From JAXLQL01 sp046331625 (GTDB taxonomy: Bacteria; Acidobacteriota; Terriglobia; Bryobacterales; Bryobacteraceae), in assembly GCA_046331625.1 (NCBI GenBank), contig JAXLQL010000001.1:124001-188000 (forward strand): a stretch of DNA of 64,000 nt, given 5' to 3'. Position 1 is the first letter of the stretch. Every line of letters begins with the position of its first letter. The translations under genes and the position numbers were made by a program. The notes under the pieces are model-generated. The model saw only the letters and a list, made by a program, of their open reading frames with translations, was not told where the DNA came from and did no database searches. Shown one piece after another: positions 9,602 through 16,527 of this stretch.

Positions 9602-10171
9602 ATGGAGACAGGAGGTTTTCCGGCTCTGACACGCCAGCTTGCGGAATGGATGTCGCTGCGGGCCGCCGGCCGCGGCGGGCGCGTTTCGGCGCTCGAAGAC
9701 GAAGTGGCGGCGCTGTTCGTGGAGATGCGGCCCGCCGTGCTTCGCTATGCGGCTTCGCTCGGGTTGGGGACGACGGACGCGGAAGACGTAGCCCAGGACA
9801 CGTTCCTGGCGCTCTATCGCCATCTCGGCGCCGGAAAGCCGCGTACGAATCTCCGCGGCTGGATCTTTCGTGTCACCCACAACCTCGCTCTCAAGCGGCG
9901 GGCCGCCTCAGGCCTGGCCGCAGAGGCGGATCTGGAAGGCGCCGACCCTGGCCCTACTCCTGAAGACGCGGCCGCCGCGAATCAGCGGCAAGCGCGCCTG
10001 CGGGCGGTGGTGAACGCGCTGCCCGAGCGCGAGCGCCAATGCCTTTACCTGCGAGCCGAGGGCCTTTCCTACCGCGAAATCGCCTCCGCTCTCGACATTT
10101 CGCTCGGGACCGTCGCGCTGTCTTTGAGCCGATCGTTGGCCAAGTTGTCGGCCGTTGGCGAAAGGGACTGA
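9602..10171 (+). CDS. ECF-type RNA polymerase sigma factor
   Basis: About 189 aa from ATG 9602; an in-frame TTG at 9575 would add nine residues. Region 2 is seen in LFVEMRPAVLRYAASLGL and DAEDVAQDTFLALYRHL, with the region 2.4-like NLRGWIFRVTHNLALKRR. Region 4 with a helix-turn-helix is RERQCLYLRAEGLSYREI plus ALDISLGTVALSLSRSL. No extra C-terminal domain is present. It is followed after 4 bases by a zinc-finger anti-sigma gene, the standard arrangement for membrane-signal control. Target promoters are not evident in the window. Confidence 0.9.
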   Translation: METGGFPALTRQLAEWMSLRAAGRGGRVSALEDEVAALFVEMRPAVLRYAASLGLGTTDAEDVAQDTFLALYRHLGAGKPRTNLRGWIFRVTHNLALKRRAASGLAAEADLEGADPGPTPEDAAAANQRQARLRAVVNALPERERQCLYLRAEGLSYREIASALDISLGTVALSLSRSLAKLSAVGERD

Positions 10172-10175
10172 ATCG

Positions 10176-10937
10176 ATGCCGCTGAATCCACATCTTTCGG
10201 AACTCGAACTGGTGCAGGCCATTGACCAGGAATTGCCGCCGCCGCAAGCGGCCTTGGCGGAACAGCACCTGAATCAGTGCTGGCGATGCCGCGCCCGAAG
10301 GAATCAACTCGAGCAAGCGATGTCGGAGTTCGCCGCGCTGCACTCGGCTCAGGCTCCATCGAGCACTCCTCCGGAGGCCCTGCTGCGCGCGCGCCTGCGG
10401 GCAGAGAGTCCGCACGCGGCCTGGAGCCGGACATCGGTGGCGATCGCCGCAGCCGGGCTGGCGGTGGCAGTAGTCGTGTTCATCGCCTCGGGGCGCAGCG
10501 TCCACGCCGGCTCTCTGCCCGATGTTCGCTTCACTCCCGGAGCGGTGCGGCCCATCTCGCGCGACGAGCTGTGCCGTGCCAACGCCGCCGATGACCGCGC
10601 CATTCCCGGGGACCTGGCCGCCCGGGTCTTTCGCCAATATGGTATCGAGCCGCGCCCGAAAGCTTATGAGGTGGACTACTTGATCTCCCCTTCCCTCGGC
10701 GGCGCCGACGATATTCGCAACCTTTGGCCGCAGCCTTATGACGGCGTCTGGACAGCTCGCGTCAAGGATGCCCTGGAAGACCATCTCCGTGGTGAGGTTT
10801 GCGCCGGCCGTCTGGACCTACCCAGCGTCCAGCGCGAAATCGCGGGAGACTGGATCGCCTCGTACCGGCGGCGATTCGCGGCATCGCGTCCGCGTCCCGA
10901 GCACAAGGCATTCGTCAAAGACCGGCCCTGGGAGTAA
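10176..10937 (+). CDS. Membrane anti-sigma factor (zf-HC2) fused to degenerate HNH-like extracytoplasmic domain
   Basis: 253 aa. The N-terminus carries a zinc-binding anti-sigma motif HLNQCWRC (His31, Cys35, Cys38). One transmembrane helix follows (about 86-104), then an extracytoplasmic domain (about 120-233). That domain resembles the HNH-like module whose members usually read VDHLIxLELGG...NLWPQPY...KDxLExxLHxxVCxG. Here the motif is EVDYLISPSLGG, so the expected histidine is Tyr168, while Asp167, NLWPQPY, KDALEDHL and EVCAG are kept. Start ATG 10176 has an AAAGGGA Shine-Dalgarno. The gene follows the sigma gene by 4 bases. Anti-sigma role is well supported; the HNH-like assignment is from memory of the family pattern. 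Confidence 0.78.
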   Translation: MPLNPHLSELELVQAIDQELPPPQAALAEQHLNQCWRCRARRNQLEQAMSEFAALHSAQAPSSTPPEALLRARLRAESPHAAWSRTSVAIAAAGLAVAVVVFIASGRSVHAGSLPDVRFTPGAVRPISRDELCRANAADDRAIPGDLAARVFRQYGIEPRPKAYEVDYLISPSLGGADDIRNLWPQPYDGVWTARVKDALEDHLRGEVCAGRLDLPSVQREIAGDWIASYRRRFAASRPRPEHKAFVKDRPWE

Positions 10938-10945
10938 CGCGCGGG

Positions 10946-12697
10946 CTACGGGAGCGGCACTGTGCAGGCTGCGGTCATCGTGTGCCCGCGCGAGCCATCG
11001 GTTCCCTTCCCCACAAGCAACTCGTCGAAGGTTTGCAGTGCCGGACCGCCGCTCCCCCCCACGGCCGCAAGCCCCACCCAGTTCTCCTGGGCGCTCCTCG
11101 GAAAAGGCGCCCCACCGGGCATCAACACGCCGGGCCGCGCTTCGCGGTGACCTGACGGAACGCACAATTCCGGATGATCGAACGGAGCTTGCTCATAGCG
11201 AACACGTTCGTCGGTGAGCGCCTTCAGGAACGCCACCAGAGACGCCTTCTGTGACTCGGTCATCGAAAACGGGCGGATGCCGATGTTGGGAGCGAAGTCT
11301 CCGCCGCGCGCGTAGAACTCAGCCACTTGTTCGAGCGTCGCTTCGCCGCCGTTGTGGAAGTACGGGCCGGTCAGTTCCACATTGCGCAGTCCGATCGACT
11401 TGAACGTGCCGTTGCCGCGTCCGGCATCTTCGGCAACCGAGCGCACTCCGGTTCGTTGAAACGCGCGGCCAGCGATGCCGCCACGTCCGCCCAGTGCGGA
11501 GAAGCCGGCCGCGGAAAACTCAGGGCCGCCGTGACAGCCAGCGCATCGGCCTTGGGCCTGGTAGAAGCGCATCCCATCCTGCTGTTCAGCAGTGAGGGCT
11601 CGGGTGTCGCCGTCTTGGAAGCGATCGAACGGGGTGTCGGGCGAAATGAGAGTCGACTGGTAAGCTTGCAAGGCCAAGGCCCAGAAGAGCGAGAAGTTGT
11701 ATTCGGCTTGGGTGAACTCAGAAGTGCTCGCCGGATCGCCCGCTCGGCCCGCGATCGCTTTGCCGGTCTCGTCCACCAGTTGCGTGGACTCCCATAGCGC
11801 CGGTACGAATACAATGCGGATCCAGCCGAGGTAGGAGACATTGTCGGCAAGGCCGCGGCCACCGGCGCGAGCCATGGATCCGAGCACGCTGTCATCGGAA
11901 GCAACACGCTGCAGCGCCAGAGGCGCGATACTCAGCATCTTCTTACCGAGCTTCGGCCACGTGCGCCCTTCATACGACATCTCGAGCAAATCGAGTATCG
12001 GACCGCTCGCCTGGGAAGCGAGGCTCGAATTATCGAGCCGCACCTGATTGCGCTCGAGGTTGCCCTCGCGCAGCATCAACACGCCGGGAACGTCTGCACT
12101 GCCGCTCGGGTTGAATCCGTTGAAGAACCGATTGGCTCGGCCGTCCCAGAAATTGAAGATGTAGAGTGCGGCATTGATGACGGAGGGCGAGTTGCGATTG
12201 GTCACGCGGCGCATTTGGAAATCGCCGGAGATGAAGTCGGGCCGGTCAAACACGTCTTCGCCGATCTCGGCCGCTTGGCCGGGAACGACGTCGACGAACT
12301 TGCGCCGGAAGGTCCCGGCGGAACCGGCGCGCATCGAGGTGTCGCGCAGCACCTCGGAGTTGCGGTTTCCAGGATCGGCCAGCTTGCGGAAGGGGAAGTC
12401 GCTCGAGGAGAAGACGTGATTGGCCGGGAACGGGTTGTTCGGATCGGCGAGTTGGTTCTGCGCGCGGTGGTCGGCGCCGGCGTGGAAGTGGCAGGTGGCG
12501 CAGGCCGTGCGTCCGTCGCTGCCTGCTTGCATATCCCAGAACAGGGCTTTGCCGAGCGCGACGAGCGTGGACTTGTCACGGACGTAGGCGTCGAGTCCGG
12601 GTGGTTCGGGAACGGCGACGTTCTTGAGCGAGCGGATCGGTTGCGCAGAGGCTGCCACGCCCCAGAGTCCCATCGCGGCAGCGAGAACCAACTTCAT
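10946..12697 (-). CDS. Di-haem cytochrome c peroxidase / MauG family protein
   Basis: 583 aa with a signal peptide (MKLVLAAAMGLWGVAASAQ). Two c-type haem motifs are present: CATCH at 66-70 and CAGCH at 385-389, each in the context expected for the CCP/MauG family (LGKALFWDMQAG before the first; RSVAEDAG and LRNVELTGPYFHNG after the second). The protein is exported to the periplasm, where it would reduce peroxide or carry out oxidative modification. It is longer than classical CcpA (about 330 aa), with an extended region between the haems. The start at 12697 has a strong AAGGGGG Shine-Dalgarno eight bases upstream. It runs convergent to the anti-sigma gene with 8 bases between stops. Confidence 0.88.
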   Translation of the reverse strand: MKLVLAAAMGLWGVAASAQPIRSLKNVAVPEPPGLDAYVRDKSTLVALGKALFWDMQAGSDGRTACATCHFHAGADHRAQNQLADPNNPFPANHVFSSSDFPFRKLADPGNRNSEVLRDTSMRAGSAGTFRRKFVDVVPGQAAEIGEDVFDRPDFISGDFQMRRVTNRNSPSVINAALYIFNFWDGRANRFFNGFNPSGSADVPGVLMLREGNLERNQVRLDNSSLASQASGPILDLLEMSYEGRTWPKLGKKMLSIAPLALQRVASDDSVLGSMARAGGRGLADNVSYLGWIRIVFVPALWESTQLVDETGKAIAGRAGDPASTSEFTQAEYNFSLFWALALQAYQSTLISPDTPFDRFQDGDTRALTAEQQDGMRFYQAQGRCAGCHGGPEFSAAGFSALGGRGGIAGRAFQRTGVRSVAEDAGRGNGTFKSIGLRNVELTGPYFHNGGEATLEQVAEFYARGGDFAPNIGIRPFSMTESQKASLVAFLKALTDERVRYEQAPFDHPELCVPSGHREARPGVLMPGGAPFPRSAQENWVGLAAVGGSGGPALQTFDELLVGKGTDGSRGHTMTAACTVPLP

Positions 12698-12765
12698 GGA
12701 ATTGCCCCCTTGGTGTTCAGCGTATGCAACCCGGAGGCGGAAGGCAAGTCGCGGCAGGTCAAGTG

Positions 12766-12794
12766 TTCTTAACAACGCGGATCACATGTATACT
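12766..12794 (+). promoter_or_regulatory. Putative promoter for the 70-aa membrane protein
   Basis: A good -10 hexamer TATACT (12789-12794) is preceded after 17 bases by a weak -35 (TTCTTA, 12766-12771). It sits 17 bases before the ATG at 12812, inside the divergent gap with the peroxidase gene. Assigned by eye. Confidence 0.4.
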
Positions 12795-12811
12795 GAAAAC
12801 AGGTTCATGCT

Positions 12812-13024
12812 ATGAATGACATGCCACTACTTTCCATCGCAATCATGGTGGTGGCTGTGATGGCCGGTTCGTTGTTCAACAACCTACGTGTCGGCGACAT
12901 GAGCAAGCGCATCGACGACATGCGCGACCTCTTGCGGAGCGAGATGGCCAAGAACCAGAGCGAACTCCTTCACAAGATCGCCGATCTTGACCTGCGGCTC
13001 AACCGCATCGAAGCTCGCCGGTAG
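12812..13024 (+). CDS. Small membrane-anchored coiled-coil protein
   Basis: 70 aa. An N-terminal hydrophobic segment (PLLSIAIMVVAVMAGSLF, residues 5-22) is followed by a charged helix with heptad spacing (MSKRIDDMRDLLRSEM then LLHKIADLDLRLNRIEA), which predicts a short coiled coil. Small proteins of this type are frequent in Acidobacteria and have no assigned function. An AGG ribosome-binding element lies 8 bases before the ATG. It stands alone, between the peroxidase gene (divergent) and the MITE-like element. Confidence 0.75.
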   Translation: MNDMPLLSIAIMVVAVMAGSLFNNLRVGDMSKRIDDMRDLLRSEMAKNQSELLHKIADLDLRLNRIEARR

Positions 13025-13031
13025 CCCTAGA

Positions 13032-13308
13032 CTAGCAGCCCGTGGCTAAAGTCCCGTGGGTCGCGCGGCGCGGGATCTGTGCCCGCAGGCGAGGCGCGAG
13101 GAGGAAGCAATACGGATTTGTTTCGAGCGACGAGCAACAAAGCATGCGGGCACAAACCCCGGCCGCCCAGAGGGTTGCGGCGGCATGGGGCCATCTGCTT
13201 CGTTGTAGCTCCTGAGAGATGGCCCGCATCGCCTGCCTCGCCACGCCTCGCATCTGGCCCCATGGCGCTCGCAACGCGGCCCACGTGACTTTAGCCACGG
13301 GCTGCTAG
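13032..13308. mobile_element. 277-bp MITE-like element with 22-bp perfect terminal inverted repeats
   Basis: The left end (13032-13053, beginning CTAGCAGCCCGTGGCTAAAG) is the exact reverse complement of the right end (13287-13308). The similarity goes about 12 bases further inward with two mismatches (13054-13065 against 13275-13286). No transposase-sized ORF lies inside; the overlapping short minus-strand frames have no recognisable domain. The right end supplies the TAG stop codon of the acyl-CoA dehydrogenase gene. No clear target-site duplication is visible. The terminal sequence shares the TGGCTAAAG core with the hairpin repeats at 20626, 36913 and 38514. It could be a non-autonomous transposon or a large REP/BIME-type element. 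Confidence 0.7.
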
Positions 13309-14474
13309 CGGTACGCCGCGACCCCGGTGACCCGTTCCCCAATCACCAAAGCATGCACGTGATCCGTACCCTCGTACGTCTTCACCGTCTCGAGGTTGCA
13401 CATGTGGCGCATGATCGGATACTCGTCCATGATGCCATTGGCGCCCAGCAGATCCCGTGACGTGCGGGCACACTCGAGCGCCATGGCGACGTTGTTTCGC
13501 TTCAGCATGGAAACGTGCGCCGGTTCGAGCTTGCCTTGATCTTTGAGCCTGCCCGCCCGAAACGCCAGCAACTGCGCCTTGGTGATCTCAGTGATCATGT
13601 CGGCGAGCTTCTCCTGCACCAGTTGGTGCGACGCGATGGGCCGGTTGTCGAACTGCTTCCTCACTACCGAGTACGCCCGAGCCGTCTCATAGCAATCCAT
13701 CGCCGCGCCGATCACGCCCCACCCGATCCCATAGCGAGCCTGCGTCAAGCACGCGAGTGCAGCCCGCAGTCCCTTCGCCCCGGGCAACACGGCCGAATCC
13801 GGCACGCGGCAGTCCGCGAACGCCAGGCTCGCGGTCACCGACGCTCGCATCGAAAGCTTGCCATGGATCTCGCTGGCCGAGAAGCCGGGAGTTCCCTTCT
13901 CCACTAGGAAGCCTTGAATGCCATCCGGCGTCCGCGCCCACACCACCGCGAAATCAGCCACCGATCCGTTCGTGATCCACGTCTTTTCGCCGTTCAGAAC
14001 CCACCCCGACCCGTCTCGGCGCGCGTTGGTCAGCATTCCCGATGGATTGGAGCCGAACCCTGGTTCCGTGAGTCCGAAGCACCCAATGGCCTCGCCCTTC
14101 TGGAGCCGCGGGAGCCACCGCTCCTTCTGCGCGGCGGAGCCGTAGGTCAGGATCGGGTACATCACCAGCGCCCCTTGGACGGAGCAGAAACTGCGGATAC
14201 CCGAGTCCCCCCGTTCGAGCTCCTGCATGACCAATCCGTACTCTACATTGCTCATTCCGGCGCAGCCATAGCCTTCCAGATTGGCCCCGAGCATCCCCAT
14301 ATCTCCCATCTTTCGAATGAGATGCGAGGGAAACTTCGCGTCACGGAAGCAGTCCCGAATCACCGGAGTCACTTCTTCGTCGACGAACTTGCGGATCGTC
14401 TGCCGTACCAAAAGCTCCTGCTCGCTGAGCAGGGAATCGAACAACATGTAGTCCACGCCAGGAAAATTGGCCAT
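13305..14474 (-). CDS. gcdH: Glutaryl-CoA dehydrogenase (acyl-CoA dehydrogenase family)
   Basis: 389 aa, the usual size. It follows the glutaryl-CoA dehydrogenase pattern closely: EGYGCAGMSNVEYGLVMQEL, IGCFGLTEPGFGSNPSGM, VLNGEKTWITNGSVADFAVV, KLSMRASVTASLAF and the active-site segment TVKTYEGTDHVHALVIG, whose Glu is the catalytic base. The enzyme oxidatively decarboxylates glutaryl-CoA to crotonyl-CoA in lysine, tryptophan and aromatic degradation, with FAD and an electron-transfer flavoprotein. The ORF extends upstream to 14615 but would overlap the divergent TPR gene; ATG 14474 (MANFPGVDYMLFD) fits the family start. Its stop codon lies within the right end of the MITE-like element. Confidence 0.88.
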   Translation of the reverse strand: MANFPGVDYMLFDSLLSEQELLVRQTIRKFVDEEVTPVIRDCFRDAKFPSHLIRKMGDMGMLGANLEGYGCAGMSNVEYGLVMQELERGDSGIRSFCSVQGALVMYPILTYGSAAQKERWLPRLQKGEAIGCFGLTEPGFGSNPSGMLTNARRDGSGWVLNGEKTWITNGSVADFAVVWARTPDGIQGFLVEKGTPGFSASEIHGKLSMRASVTASLAFADCRVPDSAVLPGAKGLRAALACLTQARYGIGWGVIGAAMDCYETARAYSVVRKQFDNRPIASHQLVQEKLADMITEITKAQLLAFRAGRLKDQGKLEPAHVSMLKRNNVAMALECARTSRDLLGANGIMDEYPIMRHMCNLETVKTYEGTDHVHALVIGERVTGVAAYR

Positions 14475-14529
14475 CGTCTCTATATTGTGTGCGAATTTTG
14501 TCTCGCTGCGCGCACTATCTCTATGAGCG

Positions 14530-16527
14530 ATGCGAGTCATACTCCTCGTGGCCGTGGCCGCCAGTGCCTTCGGCCAGACCCCGCTCGATTCGGCGTACGA
14601 GCGGTTGCGAGCCAAAGACTACGAGCAGGCAGTGCGTCTGTTTCGGCAGGTGGTCCAGCGGGAGCCGTTCCGCCCGGACGTTCGCAAGGACCTCGGCTAT
14701 GCCCTTCTCAAGATGGGCGAGACGCGGGCCGCGCGCGACGAGTTCGCCGTGGTGCTTTCGCAGAATCAGAACGACAACCATTTGCTGCTCGAGTATGCGT
14801 TCCTGTGCCACGAGACCGGGGAGACAAGGCAGGCGCGGCGATTGTTCGATCAGCTTCGCCGGTCGGTCGACCCGGCAGTGAAGCCCACTGCGGAGTCGGC
14901 CTTTCAGAACGTGGATCGGCCGCTGGCGGAGGGGATCGCGCGTTGGAAAGAAGCGGCAGCGCGAGAACCGGGCAACTTCAGCGCGCACGTGGAGCTCGCC
15001 AAGCTGGCCGAAACGCGCGATGAATGGCCGCTGGCAGCCGCGCACTACGAGAAGGCTTGGCGACTGAAGCCGGCGGATCGAAAGCTCCTTCTGCCGCTCG
15101 GGCTCGCTTGGCGGGAGATCGGCCGCGAGGAAGATTCGGGGCTCGCGCTGCTGGCGGCGTCGCGCGGAGCCGAGCCGCATACCGCAGAGAAGGCTCGCGC
15201 CGTGCTGCCGCAGCGTTATCCGTACGTCTATGAGTTCGAGCGGGCGCTCGGGCTCGATCCGGGCAACGTGGAACTGCGGCGCGAACTCGCCTATCTGCAT
15301 CTCGAAATGAAGCAGCTCGAAAAAGCGGAGCGCGAGTTCGCTCGCATCGTGGAACAGGCGCCCGATGACATGCTCTCCTCGGCGCAACTGGGCTTTCTGC
15401 TGATGCAGCGCGGAGCGACGGTGGAAGGTCGCAAAATGCTGGAGCGAGTGCTGGCGTCGGCGAGTATTGACGAGGAACTGGCGGATCGCGTGCGTGGCGT
15501 GTTGGGACTTCCCAAGGCTCTGCGCAAGCGCAAGGAGACCGCGAAGAAGGACGCGGTCTCGGAGGCGCGCGAACTGGCCGACAAGAGCTTCGAGGCGGGC
15601 TACATGAAGGACGCGCTGAAGTACCTCTCCGCCGTGCATGAAAGCGATCCGCTCAACTTCGAGGTGATGAACAAGCTCGGCATCGTGTACAACGTGCTCA
15701 AGGATGACCGGCAGGCGCTACGTTGGTTCGAATTGGCGGCGATGAGTCCGGAGCCTTCCATCGCGGGCCAGGCTCAGCGCGCCACCGCGAACCTGCGTCC
15801 GCAGTTCGCGCGATTCCGGACCACGGTGTGGACCATGCCGTTCTTCTCCACGCGTTGGCGCGATGCGTTCTCGTACGGCCAAATGAAAACCGAGTTGCGC
15901 GTGGGTCACCTTCCCTTTCGACCCTATCTTTCCACGCGACTGGTGGCGAACACGCGTGGCGCAGTGAATCGTCCCGATGCGCCCTACCTCTCCGAGACGG
16001 CGGTGATCTTCGGAGGAGGTGTCGCAACGGCGGCGTATCGCGGCTTGATGGGCTGGGCCGAGGCCGGCATGGCGATGAGCTACATCCACCGGACCGATCA
16101 GGCGAGCCGGATCCAGCCGGATTATCGCGGCGGAGTGTCGTTCTCGCGGAGTTGGGGGCATCACCTCGGGTCGTCCGCTTCGGGCTGGTTCGCCGAGAAT
16201 CACGAAGACGGCGTGTACGTGAGCCGGTTCAACCACACGCTCCTCGGGTACGTGCAGAACAAGGTTGGATACACACTGCTGGCTTCAGAGTCATTCGCCT
16301 TTCAGGTGCTTTGGAACGGAAACCTGACCGCCGACGCGAAGCAGCAATATTGGGCGAACTTCGCCGAAACAGGACCAGGGATGCGCGTGCGTTCGGCTGT
16401 GCTGCCGCGCGGGATGGTGCTCTCGTTCGATCTGCTGCGCGGTTCGCATACGGTGAACGCGGGCAATCCGCGGCGACCGAATTATTGGGATGTCCGCGCG
16501 GGGGCTTGGTATGCGATTACTCGCTAG
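14530..16527 (+). CDS. TPR-repeat protein with C-terminal outer-membrane-barrel-like region
   Basis: 665 aa with signal peptide (MRVILLVAVAASAFGQ). Residues about 20-410 are tetratricopeptide-like helices (for example AYERLRAKDYEQAVRLFRQV and LGIVYNVLKDDRQALRWFEL). The last 220 residues change to alternating polar/aromatic strands (LPFRPYLSTRLVANTRG, GGVSFSRSWGHHLGSSASG, YWDVRAGAWYAITR) that look like an outer-membrane beta-barrel. This layout is known from PgaA, PelB and NfrA/BcsC-type polysaccharide exporters. The downstream glycosidase-like gene overlaps it by 17 bases, so translation is probably coupled. Function in polysaccharide or glycan export is inferred; no glycan synthase is nearby. 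Confidence 0.75.
   Translation: MRVILLVAVAASAFGQTPLDSAYERLRAKDYEQAVRLFRQVVQREPFRPDVRKDLGYALLKMGETRAARDEFAVVLSQNQNDNHLLLEYAFLCHETGETRQARRLFDQLRRSVDPAVKPTAESAFQNVDRPLAEGIARWKEAAAREPGNFSAHVELAKLAETRDEWPLAAAHYEKAWRLKPADRKLLLPLGLAWREIGREEDSGLALLAASRGAEPHTAEKARAVLPQRYPYVYEFERALGLDPGNVELRRELAYLHLEMKQLEKAEREFARIVEQAPDDMLSSAQLGFLLMQRGATVEGRKMLERVLASASIDEELADRVRGVLGLPKALRKRKETAKKDAVSEARELADKSFEAGYMKDALKYLSAVHESDPLNFEVMNKLGIVYNVLKDDRQALRWFELAAMSPEPSIAGQAQRATANLRPQFARFRTTVWTMPFFSTRWRDAFSYGQMKTELRVGHLPFRPYLSTRLVANTRGAVNRPDAPYLSETAVIFGGGVATAAYRGLMGWAEAGMAMSYIHRTDQASRIQPDYRGGVSFSRSWGHHLGSSASGWFAENHEDGVYVSRFNHTLLGYVQNKVGYTLLASESFAFQVLWNGNLTADAKQQYWANFAETGPGMRVRSAVLPRGMVLSFDLLRGSHTVNAGNPRRPNYWDVRAGAWYAITR

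Noticed and set aside
13046..13342. Minus-strand frames of 85-98 codons inside the MITE-like element as a transposase gene
   Set aside because: Three overlapping frames are all open because of GC bias; none shows a transposase or helix-turn-helix motif and none has a ribosome-binding site.
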